Below are positions 40,644 through 49,990 of a stretch of 61,687 nucleotides of DNA, one piece after another; within the stretch, counting starts at the first letter, position 1, and each line of letters starts with the position of its first letter. The DNA lies in NCBI GenBank assembly GCA_964354345.1, contig CAYGZL010000109.1:1-61687 (forward strand). Direction: 5' to 3'. The DNA is from CAYGZL01 sp964354345. Its GTDB lineage: Bacteria > Chloroflexota > Anaerolineae > Anaerolineales > UBA4823. Below the pieces are notes generated by a model, which worked only from the letters and a program-made list of their open reading frames with translations, was not told where the DNA came from and did not search any database. The position numbers and the translations under genes are program-made.

Positions 40644-42062
40644 ATGCTTGATCTTATGAAACTTTGTCGTTTTTTCATCTTCTTATTGCTCTCTGTCACT
40701 CTGGCTGGATGCAATTTTTCCTTATCCGCCGACGTACCGCCTCCCTCCAATTATCAACCGGTGGTTGCAGATCAGGCTCAGGTTTCTACCGCCAGCCTGC
40801 CCAATCCAGGTGCTTCAGATGCCAGTACACCGCAGCCAGCCGTGGTGGTAACTGCTCCGATCACCACGACTCAAACCTTGACCAACACCCAGGCAATTGC
40901 CTCAAGTTCACCAATCACTGCAACCCAGACGACTACAACCACGGTACAGATTGGGAAAGTAACCGGTAAAGTGACTAACACCTCGGGTGGTATGCTACCT
41001 CTGAACACAACAGTCACCCTGAATGGCTTTGATCAGGGTGCGACTCATGTACAGATCGTCATCACACAGACAGCCACCCTGAGTGCGGACGGTAGCTTTA
41101 CCTTTCCCCAGGTGGCGATGAGTGCTGGGCGGATCTTCCTGGCAACCTTAGAATACCAGGGAGCTACCTACGCCTCCGAAGCTCTACCTGTTGAAGCTGG
41201 TGTTATTTCACTGGATCTGCCCATTCAGATCTATGAAACCACTACGGATACTTCTGTGCTGGTCATAGACCGGCTGCATTTGTTCTTTGAACAGCTTGAT
41301 GAACAAACCATCCGTATCGTGGAGCTTTATATTATTTCCAACCCAACCACCAAGACGGTGACTGCGTCCAATACTGGTGAACCCATCGTCGCTTTTACAC
41401 TACCTGCTGACGCTACGAACCTGCAATTCCAGGATGGCAGCCTGGGCGACCGCTATCTCCAAACCAGTGATGGATTTGCCGACACAATACCAGTGCAGCC
41501 GGGTCAGGGGCAATATCAGGTGGTATATGCTTTCGACTTGCCTTTTAAGAATAAGGCCGAGTTGATTCAACCACTCCTACTCCCAGCCAACGCCGTCATT
41601 GTGTTGACCCCGATCAACAGCATCCGTATCTCGGGTGCGAATTTACAGGATGGTGGGGTACGGAAGATGGGTGAGCAGGATTATCAAACTTATAATGGGA
41701 CAGCTTTGCAGGCCGGCCAGGAATTACGCCTGACGATTAGCGGGGCTCCTTTCTGGCAAGGTCTGTCGATATCGACTGGCGCTTCGACCAACCTGGCAAT
41801 CGGCATCGGCGCCCTTGGTTTTGTCCTGATAATACTGGGATTGCTCCTTTACCGTCGCAGCCGCCAGGTAGCTGCTCAGGCATCCTTGAACAGCAATGGC
41901 TTGCTGCCTGTGCCAGTTACCGACAACGCTGAAGCAGTCATGGATGCTATCCTGGCTCTGGATGATCTATACCAGGCTGGTAAGCTCTCACCGGAGGCCT
42001 ACCTTAAGCGCCGCGGAGAGCTTAAGCAGCGCCTGAAGGAATTGTCATCGGGCGGATCCTGA
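40644..42062 (+). CDS. Lipoprotein embedded in the ccm operon, unknown function
   Basis: A 472-residue protein with a lipoprotein signal (lipobox TLAGC, Cys23), a Thr/Ser-rich stretch (about 60-115) and a beta-sandwich resembling carboxypeptidase-regulatory or pinopsin-like domains (GKVTNTSGGMLPLNTTVTLNGF). A second beta-rich region, a membrane helix near residue 405 (NLAIGIGALGFVLIILGLLL) and a cytoplasmic tail complete it. The tail, ILALDDLYQAGKLSPEAYLKRRGELKQRL, resembles the corresponding segment of the preceding CcmI-like protein. An alternative ATG lies at 40656. It sits between the CcmI-like gene and ccmA in the same direction, so a part in heme delivery or apocytochrome handling is likely, but no such family is known to me. 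Confidence 0.7.
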   Translation: MLDLMKLCRFFIFLLLSVTLAGCNFSLSADVPPPSNYQPVVADQAQVSTASLPNPGASDASTPQPAVVVTAPITTTQTLTNTQAIASSSPITATQTTTTTVQIGKVTGKVTNTSGGMLPLNTTVTLNGFDQGATHVQIVITQTATLSADGSFTFPQVAMSAGRIFLATLEYQGATYASEALPVEAGVISLDLPIQIYETTTDTSVLVIDRLHLFFEQLDEQTIRIVELYIISNPTTKTVTASNTGEPIVAFTLPADATNLQFQDGSLGDRYLQTSDGFADTIPVQPGQGQYQVVYAFDLPFKNKAELIQPLLLPANAVIVLTPINSIRISGANLQDGGVRKMGEQDYQTYNGTALQAGQELRLTISGAPFWQGLSISTGASTNLAIGIGALGFVLIILGLLLYRRSRQVAAQASLNSNGLLPVPVTDNAEAVMDAILALDDLYQAGKLSPEAYLKRRGELKQRLKELSSGGS

Positions 42063-42100
42063 TCCACAGGTAAACCAATTAATTATTACCATTTCCTCAA

Positions 42101-42799
42101 ATGATCGAAGTCCATAAGCTGACCAAGCGTTTCGGCCTGAAGACGGTCTTGCGTGGGCTGGATTTCCATGTGGAGTCCGGCGAATTTGTTGCGTTGCTCG
42201 GTCCTAACGGGGCGGGAAAGACAACCTTCCTGCGCATCCTGGCAACGCTTTCACGTCCAGCCTTTGGCGAGGTGCGTTTGGCGGGTTATCTCCTCCCTCA
42301 GCAGGCGGCCGCAGTGCGTCGCCGTTTGGGGGTGGTTTCCCACCTCCCATTGCTTTATGGCGATTTGACTGCTGAGGAAAACTTGCGCTTCTACGGCAAG
42401 CTTTACAATGTACCTGGTCTGGAACTTCGCACGGCTGAGGTGTTGGAGATGGTCGGTTTGCTGGCACGCCGGCGGGATTTAGTGCGCACCTTTTCGCGCG
42501 GTATGCAACAGCGCCTGGCGATCGGTCGAGCTGTTTTGCATGATCCCGAGGTGTTACTGCTGGATGAGCCCCATACGGGTCTGGACCAGGATGCCTGCGT
42601 CATGCTTGACCAATCCTTGCGCGAGGTAGCTGCTCGCGGTCGCACGGTCATCATGACTTCCCATGACCTGGCCCGCGCTGCCGACCTGGCGGCGCGCTTC
42701 GATGTGCTCTCGCGCGGCCAGATTGTTGCTTCAGTACGTCGTGACCAGATCGAATCCGATGCCCTGCTGGCATTTTACCGGAAAGCAGTCGGCCAGTAA
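42101..42799 (+). CDS. ccmA: Heme exporter ATP-binding protein CcmA
   Basis: ATPase of the CcmABCD machinery that releases holo-CcmE. The 232-residue product has Walker A GPNGAGKTT (residues 34-42), a Q-loop region near VVSHLPLLYGDLTAEENL, signature FSRGMQQRLAIGRA, Walker B LLLDEPHTGLD and H-loop MTSHDLARA. Followed by ccmB after 39 nt. Confidence 0.93.
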   Translation: MIEVHKLTKRFGLKTVLRGLDFHVESGEFVALLGPNGAGKTTFLRILATLSRPAFGEVRLAGYLLPQQAAAVRRRLGVVSHLPLLYGDLTAEENLRFYGKLYNVPGLELRTAEVLEMVGLLARRRDLVRTFSRGMQQRLAIGRAVLHDPEVLLLDEPHTGLDQDACVMLDQSLREVAARGRTVIMTSHDLARAADLAARFDVLSRGQIVASVRRDQIESDALLAFYRKAVGQ

Positions 42800-42838
42800 C
42801 GGATTATTGAAAGCTAATCGCTGATCGTAAACTACTCC

Positions 42839-43528
42839 ATGCACACCTCCTCTTCTTCATTATACATCCGGTCAATTGGCGCAATCGTATGGAAAGATCT
42901 GGCTGCAGAGCTACGCAGCCGCGAGTTGCTCTCCGCCATGCTCGTCTTTGCCTTGCTGGTCATCTTGATCTTCAACTTCGCTCTGGAACTGGATGCCCAG
43001 GCACGCACCACGGTAACGGCTGGTGTGCTGTGGGTGACGTTTGCATTCGCCGGCACCCTCGGTTTAAATCGTTCGATGGCCATGGAAAAGGACCGGGGTT
43101 GCCTGGATGGGCTGTTGCTGGCGCCAGTGGATCGCAGTGCGATTTATTTCGGCAAATCAATCGGCAACTTGATCTTTATGTTCATTGTGGAAGCGATCGT
43201 TCTACCGGTTTATAGCGTGTTGTATAATACGAACCTGTTTCAACCCGGCTTGTTGATCGTAATTTTGTTGGGCTCGATTGGTTATGTTGCGGTTGGTACA
43301 TTGCTTTCCAGCATGGCGGTCCAGACGCGTACTCGGGATGTACTGCTGCCGATCTTGCTCTTTCCGGTAGCGATCCCGGTACTGGTTGCGGCGGTTAAGG
43401 CCAGTGGGGGTTTTCTACAAGGGATTGAGTTGGCTGAAATTACCCCCTGGCTGAATTTGTTGATCGTTTATGATGTGATTTTTATTGCAGTAGCTTTTAT
43501 GGTGTTCGATTATATCGTTGAGGAATAG
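42839..43528 (+). CDS. ccmB: Heme exporter membrane protein CcmB
   Basis: Six-helix membrane partner of CcmA. The 229-residue protein starts MHTSSSSLYIRSIGAIVWKDLAAELRSRE and carries the family segments GTLGLNRSMAMEKDRGCLDGLLLAPVDRS and YVAVGTLLSSMAVQTRTRDVLLPILLFPVAIPV. The start codon follows the ccmA stop by 39 nt with no obvious strong ribosome-binding site (CTACTCC). It is followed by ccmC after 15 nt. Confidence 0.93.
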   Translation: MHTSSSSLYIRSIGAIVWKDLAAELRSRELLSAMLVFALLVILIFNFALELDAQARTTVTAGVLWVTFAFAGTLGLNRSMAMEKDRGCLDGLLLAPVDRSAIYFGKSIGNLIFMFIVEAIVLPVYSVLYNTNLFQPGLLIVILLGSIGYVAVGTLLSSMAVQTRTRDVLLPILLFPVAIPVLVAAVKASGGFLQGIELAEITPWLNLLIVYDVIFIAVAFMVFDYIVEE

Positions 43529-43543
43529 AAAAGAGAGATACGG

Positions 43544-44242
43544 ATGGAATCAAAACCAAAATTCCTAACCATATTAGACACAGTCACAGCAGTATTCTTC
43601 GTTGTGGCAGTCACACTGGTCTTCTTTTATGCTCCTATGGAACGCCAAATGGGGCAGGTGCAGCGGGTATTCTACTTTCATGTCTCCACCGCCTGGGTGG
43701 GTATGCTGGGCTTCATGGTAGCTGGCATCGCTGGCGTCGCCTTTTTACGCAGCAGCGACCGAAAATGGGATGTCGTCGGCTTGTCCGCAATTGAGATCAG
43801 CCTGGTATTCTTCTTTATTGCCATCGTCAGTGGTTCGATCTGGGCGCGTCCGATTTGGAACACCTGGTGGACCTGGGATCCCCGTCTGACCACTGCCGCC
43901 ATTGTCGAACTGGTCTACGCCGCTTACTGGATGCTACGTCAGGGAATCGAAGATCCTGACCGGCGGGCACGCTTTGGCGCGGTGTATGCTATCCTTGGCT
44001 TTCTCAGTGTGCCGATTACATTCATATCGATCCGTCTCTTGCGCACAATCCACCCGGTCGTGATTGGCGGAAGCAGTTCTGGCTCGGAAGGCGGTTTCAA
44101 CATGATTACGCCAATGAAAGTGGCCTTTTTCTTCAGCCTGCTCACCTTCTCAGTGCTCTTTGTTGACCTGCTATGGCATCGCATCCGCCTCGGTCGCCTG
44201 GCGGAATGGGTCGAACAACTCAAGCTGCACTTAAATGCATAA
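43544..44242 (+). CDS. ccmC: Heme handling protein CcmC
   Basis: Six-helix membrane protein that transfers heme to CcmE. The 232-residue product contains the periplasmic tryptophan-rich WWD motif as WNTWWTWDPRLTTAAIVELVY and the flanking conserved histidines (FYFHVSTAWVGMLGF before it, IHPVVIG after it). It begins 15 nt after ccmB. Together with CcmE it forms the heme-loading step of System I. Confidence 0.94.
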   Translation: MESKPKFLTILDTVTAVFFVVAVTLVFFYAPMERQMGQVQRVFYFHVSTAWVGMLGFMVAGIAGVAFLRSSDRKWDVVGLSAIEISLVFFFIAIVSGSIWARPIWNTWWTWDPRLTTAAIVELVYAAYWMLRQGIEDPDRRARFGAVYAILGFLSVPITFISIRLLRTIHPVVIGGSSSGSEGGFNMITPMKVAFFFSLLTFSVLFVDLLWHRIRLGRLAEWVEQLKLHLNA

Positions 44243-44275
44243 CCAGAACCGTTGGGTATTACCGGAGGCCCTTTT

Positions 44276-44461
44276 ATGAATATTTTAGCTGCTTTACTCG
44301 CCGATGCGCCGGCTGAGACGACGAACTACATGATCGCTGGTTATGCGGTCATTTTTTCAGTAATGGCGTTTTATTTACTCAGCCTGGCGCTGCGTAGTCG
44401 CAGGCTGAACCTGGATTTACAGAACCTGCAAGAACTTGACTCGGAGCAGAAGAACCGATAA
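44276..44461 (+). CDS. ccmD: CcmD-like small membrane protein
   Basis: A 61-residue protein with one helix (about 19-38, MIAGYAVIFSVMAFYLLSLALRSRRLNLDL) and a short charged coiled tail. It follows ccmC after 33 nt. The start is ATG at 44276 with GGAGG about 7 nt upstream. Size, topology (basic residues just after the helix) and position fit CcmD, which helps CcmABC release holo-CcmE; the sequence is too short and variable for certainty. Confidence 0.7.
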   Translation: MNILAALLADAPAETTNYMIAGYAVIFSVMAFYLLSLALRSRRLNLDLQNLQELDSEQKNR

Positions 44462-44466
44462 ACGCA

Positions 44467-44504
44467 TCCATCCTGGTGGGTCGCATGCGACTCGCCAGGA
44501 TGGA
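44467..44504. terminator. Hairpin between ccmD and the convergent pullulanase gene
   Basis: A long hairpin: TCCATCCTGG (44467-44476) pairs with CCAGGATGGA (44495-44504), enclosing an inner palindrome around GTCGCATGCGAC. It lies 6 nt past the ccmD stop and 52 nt from the pullulanase stop. There is no T-run, so it may be a bidirectional 3' end without classical termination. Confidence 0.5.
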
Positions 44505-44555
44505 AATCCATTCCACAGGTTGATATCGTGACAGTTACATCTAAGGAACTGACTG

Positions 44556-47500
44556 TTACTTCCGGCGGAACAACCCTCCTAAAACGAGTAGTAGCAACAG
44601 CACACCTGCCCCTGCCCCCAGCAACGCCAGCAGGGGCACATCCGCGATTGTTGCAGGTTGGATACCATTCACGACCATTGGTGTATTGGTTGAGATTGGG
44701 GAAGCAGCAGGTTTGAGAGCAGTTGGCTCAGACATTTTAGCCAACGGTAGGGTTGGTGTCGCCGTAATCGCCGCGGTGGGGGAAAGTGTAGGCGTGAACG
44801 TAGGTCGTGTGGTGGGCGTGGAAGTCGGGGTGGCGACCAGCGCCGGCGCAGATTGAGCGACGAATACAGCCGCAGTGCGCCCGGGGACAGTGAAGCTGCC
44901 CGTCGTTGGATCGAACTGCGCCTGACGCACGACCGGGTCGTTTGACTGCGCCTGCACGGGGTGCAATGCCATCTGCACACCTTTCAGTACGGGTTGCTGG
45001 ACCGTTACCATTTCCTGGTTGGCATTGAACACCACGGTGATCAACGCGAAGTTGGCGTCTAGCCGCTGGTCGGGCAGGTCGCTCAGGTTCATCACGATCA
45101 CACCGGGGATTTGCTGCGAGCCAGCGTTGGCGAAAGTCAGGCGTTGTTCCACTTGTTCTGCGGTGCGCAGGCGGAAGAGCGGTGAGCTTTTTCGGATAGC
45201 CAGCAACTCCTTGACCCGCTCCAGGTTGGCCAGCATGTCGGCTTTTTGCGGCTTTAGCGCCGGGTCAGCCAGTAAGGGTGTTTCGAGCGGCCAGCGGGCA
45301 TTGTTGTCCCAGGTTGGTGGTAACCCGCTACCGAATGTATTCGTCTCTAAGGTGAAATCCAGGCGGTTGAACCAATCGCCGGAGTCATAGGAATTGCGGT
45401 CGAGTGACTTGGAGCGCAGGATGTCATCACCGGCGTGAATGAACGGCACACCCTGACCGAGCAGCACCAGGCTTAGTCCGAGGGTCTGCATCCGACCACG
45501 CTCAGCCAGTGTGGTAGTAATTGGGGCTTTAAGCTGGATGGCGTCGAAAAGCGTCTCATTATCATGCGCTGAGACATACAGGATATTTTCCTGCGGATCT
45601 TGCGTGTAGCCGGCTGGTTGGCCGTTGTAATCAATCTCACCTCCGGCAACATTGCGACCAAAGAAGTCAATCAGGCGGAAATCTTTCAGATTGCCCGCCA
45701 GACCAATCTTGATCCAATCACTATACCTGAACAACTTCAGGCGAAGGGCGTCTCTGGAACCCTGGTCTATGCCATTCGGAGAGTCGAGCAAGCCGGTGAC
45801 GAAGCCTTGCTCCTGTAATCCGCTGAAGGGACCGCCGCCACGCGCCCCATCGCGCAACCGATCGTTAAATACACCAATGCCCGAGCCACCGATGTTGAGC
45901 TGCGTGGCGTTGACCCCCCGTGCGTTATTGGCCACTTCGCCGAAATTCCAACCTTCGCCGTAAAGATAGATCGATTTTCCATCCACCCCATCCATTTCCA
46001 GGTTCAGGGCATTCAAGGTGGACCGGGCTTCTTTCATGTTGGAGAGCATGTGGTGACCCATCAGGTCGAAGCGAAAACCATCTACTTTATAAGCGGTAGA
46101 CCATAGAACCAGCGAGTCGAGCATCAGTTTTTCCATCATGCGATGCTCACTGGCGGTGTTCTGGCAGCAGGTGCTGGTCTCAACTGTGCCCTCGTTGTTC
46201 AAGCGATGGTAATAGCCCGGCGCGATTTTATCCAGGACCGATTTATTATTAAGACCCGAGGCGTTAGTATGATTGTAGACCACATCCATTACCACGCGCA
46301 ATCCCACCGTGTTCAACGCTTGGACCATCTCACGAAACTCCAGGATACGCGTGGCTCCATCTGGATTGGTGGCGTAGCTGCCCTCGGGGGCATTGTAATG
46401 GTAGGGGTCATAGCCCCAGTTATAGCCGTCCTGTCCGCGAGTTTGTCCTACCAGTTCCTGTTGTTTTTGCGCATCGGGTGGGAGTTTAGCCAGCTCTTTT
46501 GGATCGGGTGATTTCCATGTGGTCTTATCTTCATCGACGCTGGCGATGTCGAAAGCCGGTAAGAGATGGATATGGGATAATCCAGCCTCGGCCAGCGCTT
46601 TCAGGTGCTGCATGCCCGGTGAATTCAGGTGGGTGAAGGCTTTGAAGGTGCCGCGCTCATTCGCCGGGAGGGTCGTATCGTAAGCGCTGAAGTCGCGGAT
46701 GTGCAACTCGTAGACGACGATATCTTCCGGCGCCGCCAGGGGTGGCTTTTGTAGCTCGTTCCAGCCTTCAGGTGCCAGTTTGGGGTCGTTTAAATCAACA
46801 ATCTGGCTACGTTTGGAGTTGGTTGACAGGCTGATCGAATAAGGATCAGTCACCTGGCTGGTCACAAGGCCTTTCTGACTGGCAACGAACACGTCTACCT
46901 GGTACAGATAATACTTACCCGTCCAATCCGCCTTTCCGGTGATCGTCCATACGCCAGTAGCTGGATCGCCTATCAAGGGCAGTTTCTCGGGCAGGGTATT
47001 CGGACGGCTGTCCGCGTACAGGAGCAGGTTGAGCGAGCGCGCGGTGGGCGCCCATACGCGTAGGACTGGCAATTTGTTCTCATAAGAAACACCCAGCTTG
47101 CCGGAGTAATAGAACAGGTCGTCCAATACGCCAGGAATTTGCACACCGGTGGCATCCAACAGCTTGCCTTCAGGGGTGTAGGCGACCACGGCGATCTGAC
47201 CTTTGAGGATTTCAGGCACTTTGGATAAATCCTCTGGACGCAGTCTGAGCATGGTCATACCTGCCAGTTGTGGGAAGCGCGTGGTGATCTCAACCGGAAT
47301 CGCTTCTTGAACATAAGTAAGGGACAGCTCTTGCCCACCTTTTAACCGACCGAGACTGAGCTGGATGGCGCCCTGCGGATCGTAAAGCAGGCTATAGCGG
47401 TTCTTTTCGTTCGCCGCGACGCCCCACAGGATCGTATCCCGGGTTACCCAATGGGCTTTGGCTTTACCCAGGTTACCCCGCGGTGCGCCTTCGGTGCTTA

Positions 47501-48182
47501 CCGACAAGGAGCTGGTGGTAGCGTCGAAGGCGAAATAGACAAACGAACGGACAGGGACTGTGAAGCTGATCGGCTGCCCATTTTGGACGCCATCGGCTCC
47601 GTAGATTTGATCAGGAGATTCATTCATAGCAATGTGAGCGTGATAGGTTCCTTCAGGGATGCGCGAGGTGGCAAACGAATAGGTACCGCTGCCCTCCGGG
47701 TCTTGCAACCAGGAACGCAGGCAGGTGGGATCATCATTGTTGTTACAGCCCAGCTTTTGCTGGAAATCACCAGTGACTACAGCGATCAAGGAGTTGATAT
47801 TATCGGTTACCCAGTGGGATTTATGGTCGTAGTAGAACTTGACAGGAGCCTCGGATTGGAGCGCCAGAGGGATATTCGCCCCGTCGCGTTTGGCGTGCAG
47901 GCCATAATTTTCTGTCCAGCTTTTATTCAAAGCAGCCTTATACTCGTAGCTTCCGGCTGGGAGTTGGAAAATTCCTTGCCAGACATCGTCCTCGGCGTCA
48001 TAGGACAGGAAGGACTTGGCGCATTCAGGTTGCCAGTCGCCTGAGCAACCGAGTTTGGACTGGAGGGTACCGGGGATGGTAACTGTCTGGGGTGGGGGTG
48101 TCTCTTCCGCTCGGGTGGGAACCGGAGGGGAGAGGGGAAACAGGATGGAGAGGATGATCAGGATGGAAAGGATGCGGTGCAT
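44556..48182 (-). CDS. Secreted, membrane-anchored pullulanase (GH13)
   Basis: Hydrolyses alpha-1,6 bonds of pullulan and branched starch outside the cell. The 1208-residue product has a signal peptide ending around PTRAEE, then two repeated beta modules (about 35-125 and 130-235, each with LGC...DDP/SGDW and YEYKAALN/YHAHIAMN) of the pullulanase-associated type, a carbohydrate-binding CBM48 module (about 355-460) and the GH13 barrel. Its pullulanase signature is YNWGYDPYHYNAPEGSY. Catalytic-site motifs are MDVVYNHT, VDGFRFDLMGHH (nucleophile Asp), YGEGWNFGE (acid/base Glu) and SAHDNETLFD. A Thr/Pro-rich linker and a C-terminal helix followed by FRRK anchor it in the membrane. The nearest transport genes are far away, at 51373. 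Confidence 0.93.
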   Translation of the reverse strand: MHRILSILIILSILFPLSPPVPTRAEETPPPQTVTIPGTLQSKLGCSGDWQPECAKSFLSYDAEDDVWQGIFQLPAGSYEYKAALNKSWTENYGLHAKRDGANIPLALQSEAPVKFYYDHKSHWVTDNINSLIAVVTGDFQQKLGCNNNDDPTCLRSWLQDPEGSGTYSFATSRIPEGTYHAHIAMNESPDQIYGADGVQNGQPISFTVPVRSFVYFAFDATTSSLSVSTEGAPRGNLGKAKAHWVTRDTILWGVAANEKNRYSLLYDPQGAIQLSLGRLKGGQELSLTYVQEAIPVEITTRFPQLAGMTMLRLRPEDLSKVPEILKGQIAVVAYTPEGKLLDATGVQIPGVLDDLFYYSGKLGVSYENKLPVLRVWAPTARSLNLLLYADSRPNTLPEKLPLIGDPATGVWTITGKADWTGKYYLYQVDVFVASQKGLVTSQVTDPYSISLSTNSKRSQIVDLNDPKLAPEGWNELQKPPLAAPEDIVVYELHIRDFSAYDTTLPANERGTFKAFTHLNSPGMQHLKALAEAGLSHIHLLPAFDIASVDEDKTTWKSPDPKELAKLPPDAQKQQELVGQTRGQDGYNWGYDPYHYNAPEGSYATNPDGATRILEFREMVQALNTVGLRVVMDVVYNHTNASGLNNKSVLDKIAPGYYHRLNNEGTVETSTCCQNTASEHRMMEKLMLDSLVLWSTAYKVDGFRFDLMGHHMLSNMKEARSTLNALNLEMDGVDGKSIYLYGEGWNFGEVANNARGVNATQLNIGGSGIGVFNDRLRDGARGGGPFSGLQEQGFVTGLLDSPNGIDQGSRDALRLKLFRYSDWIKIGLAGNLKDFRLIDFFGRNVAGGEIDYNGQPAGYTQDPQENILYVSAHDNETLFDAIQLKAPITTTLAERGRMQTLGLSLVLLGQGVPFIHAGDDILRSKSLDRNSYDSGDWFNRLDFTLETNTFGSGLPPTWDNNARWPLETPLLADPALKPQKADMLANLERVKELLAIRKSSPLFRLRTAEQVEQRLTFANAGSQQIPGVIVMNLSDLPDQRLDANFALITVVFNANQEMVTVQQPVLKGVQMALHPVQAQSNDPVVRQAQFDPTTGSFTVPGRTAAVFVAQSAPALVATPTSTPTTRPTFTPTLSPTAAITATPTLPLAKMSEPTALKPAASPISTNTPMVVNGIQPATIADVPLLALLGAGAGVLLLLLVLGGLFRRK

Positions 48183-48459
48183 AGGTGTTTAGGGGAAAGA
48201 TTGTGATTTATGATAGTAGGTGATTTTGAAATGGCGTGGTTATTATATCAAAAAGCTGCCAGGGATTGAATTCTTGGGCTGAAAGAGGATACCTGATGGC
48301 TGACGACTGATTGTTGTTTCCTGACTGACGATAGCACAAACGAACGGATAACAAAGGTGTACAGAGCATTATAATTATCCAGTTACGGATATAGAATATT
48401 ACATAATCGCTGAGAATCCCGTTGTTAATTATAACCTTTTCCTTGACTTTGAGGCAGCC
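48183..48459. other. Intergenic region between pullulanase and thioesterase genes
   Basis: This 277-bp stretch holds the divergent start regions of the two genes. A TATAAT-like element lies near 48370, without a good -35 box. I see no gene, repeat or operator in it. Confidence 0.4.
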
Positions 48460-48882
48460 ATGGATGACTTATTGCAGTTAGGAAAGCAAGTTCTGGCGTC
48501 ACAACCATTTAGTGGGCTGGTTGGCGCAGAGCTGACCCGTTTTTCGCATGGGTGGGTTGAACTGACTATACCGGTTTCACCGCAACTGAAACAGCAGCAC
48601 GGCTTTGTGCACGGAGGCGTGATCAGTTACGCGGCTGATAACGCTCTGACGTTTGCTGGTGGAAGTGTTCTTGGTCCTTCCGTGGTGACATCAGAGTATA
48701 AGATCAATTATCTAAGACCAGCGTTGGGAACTGTTTTGATTGCCAGAGCAACCGTCATGAGCTCGAGTAAAACCCAGGCTGTCTGTCGCTGTGATGTATA
48801 TATAGTTAGAGATGGCAATGAAAATTTATGCGCCGTGGCACAAGGAACAATTGTAAAGTTTAGCAAGTCTACAGACTTATAA
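48460..48882 (+). CDS. PaaI-type hotdog-fold thioesterase
   Basis: Hydrolyses acyl-CoA or similar thioesters. The 140-residue product has the hotdog fold motif QQHGFVHGGVISYAADNAL (His51-Gly-Gly, Asp60), in which the HGG loop and acidic residue form the active site. The substrate is not indicated. It stands alone, 177 nt before the next gene. Confidence 0.88.
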   Translation: MDDLLQLGKQVLASQPFSGLVGAELTRFSHGWVELTIPVSPQLKQQHGFVHGGVISYAADNALTFAGGSVLGPSVVTSEYKINYLRPALGTVLIARATVMSSSKTQAVCRCDVYIVRDGNENLCAVAQGTIVKFSKSTDL

Positions 48883-49057
48883 CTGCAATCCAAAGATATA
48901 AAATGTATTACGCGAGTTACAGGTGAATTAAGCGGTCATCGCTGAGATCGGTGATATCGTCTGCACTGGAAAGTAATGGGGAGCGACCTTGCCGTTTTGT
49001 TTACGAGATCGTTTTGTAAGAATGTTATAATTTTCCAAATTAGAAAGCGAGTTTGAT

Positions 49058-49569
49058 ATGCCTCACCCATTAGTCACCCAGTTGCGCTTTACGCGCAGTG
49101 AAATGGTTCGCTGCATGAAAGGGGTTCCAGCAGAAGATGCCGTACGTCGTTTACCCCCATTGAATTGCCTTAGTTGGATCGTCGGTCACCTGGCAGCCCA
49201 GGAGCACTACCTGTGGCTTGAATTAGGCCGGGGAATCAGTCCTGAGCCAGGCCTATATAAACGCGTGGGTTTTGGTGAACCAGCCAGCACGCCTCCCTGG
49301 GATGAAATGTGGAATACCTGGCGCAGTATAACCATTCGGCGGATAGATATTTGGACACGATTGCCCCCGCGATGCTTACCGACCATCTGATCTATTACGA
49401 CAGGCGCCTAACAGAAGATGTGGGGACAATGTTGCTCAGGAATATCTACCACTATTGGTTTCACACGGGCGAAGCGCACGCCATCCGGCAGATACTCGGG
49501 CATGTGGATTTGCCTAGATTCGTTGGAGATATGAATGATGTCCGACATAGCCCGGAGAGAGATTTATGA
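49058..49569 (+). pseudogene. DinB-like/DUF664 protein, disrupted by a frameshift
   Basis: Two reading frames together encode one DinB-fold protein of about 170 residues. The first part (from ATG 49058) reads MPHPLVTQLRFTRSEM ... SWIVGHLAAQEHYLW ... PPWDEMWNTWRSI and then runs out of register. The rest continues one base out of frame near 49335-49345 as HSADRYLDTIAPAMLTDHLIYY and ...HYWFHTGEAHAIRQILGH..., which includes the C-terminal His of the family's metal triad (H...H...H). One missing base restores the join. It may be a real pseudogene or a sequencing error. The next gene overlaps its stop as ATGA. Confidence 0.7.
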
Positions 49570-49958
49570 ATGATACAATCCTTATATATGAAAAAGGAGC
49601 CATGGAACGCTGGCGCACAGGAGATCCATGGGGCTTCATCGAAATCAGCGCTCCGGAGGTGACTTACTTCGACACGGGTACGCCGCAACGCATTAATGGT
49701 CGCGAGGCCTTGAGCGCCGAGTATGCCGAACGCGAGGGGAAAATTTTTTACGATGCCATGGATTTCATTGATCCACGCGTACAAGTATTGGGTGATATGG
49801 CGGTGCTGACCTATCGTTTCTTATCTACCTGGGTAAAGCCGGATGGCTCTATTTCGCACCGGATACCCTGGAATTGCAGCGAAGTCTATGTGCGTTATGC
49901 TGATCAATGGAGGATTGCCCACAACCACTGGTCCTTGATCAAGGGAGTGAGAAGGTAA
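49566..49958 (+). CDS. SnoaL/NTF2-like fold protein
   Basis: A 130-residue small cone-shaped protein of the SnoaL/DUF4440 group, seen from EKGAMERWRTGDPWGFIEISAPEVTYFD, the central RINGREAL and the C-terminal WRIAHNHWSLIK. Such proteins are isomerases, hydrolases or ligand binders, so the activity is not fixed. The start overlaps the stop of the frameshifted DinB-like gene by 4 nt. Confidence 0.82.
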   Translation: MNDTILIYEKGAMERWRTGDPWGFIEISAPEVTYFDTGTPQRINGREALSAEYAEREGKIFYDAMDFIDPRVQVLGDMAVLTYRFLSTWVKPDGSISHRIPWNCSEVYVRYADQWRIAHNHWSLIKGVRR

Positions 49959-49990
49959 ACATCGATTCAATAGAGAGAGAGAAAAGAGAT

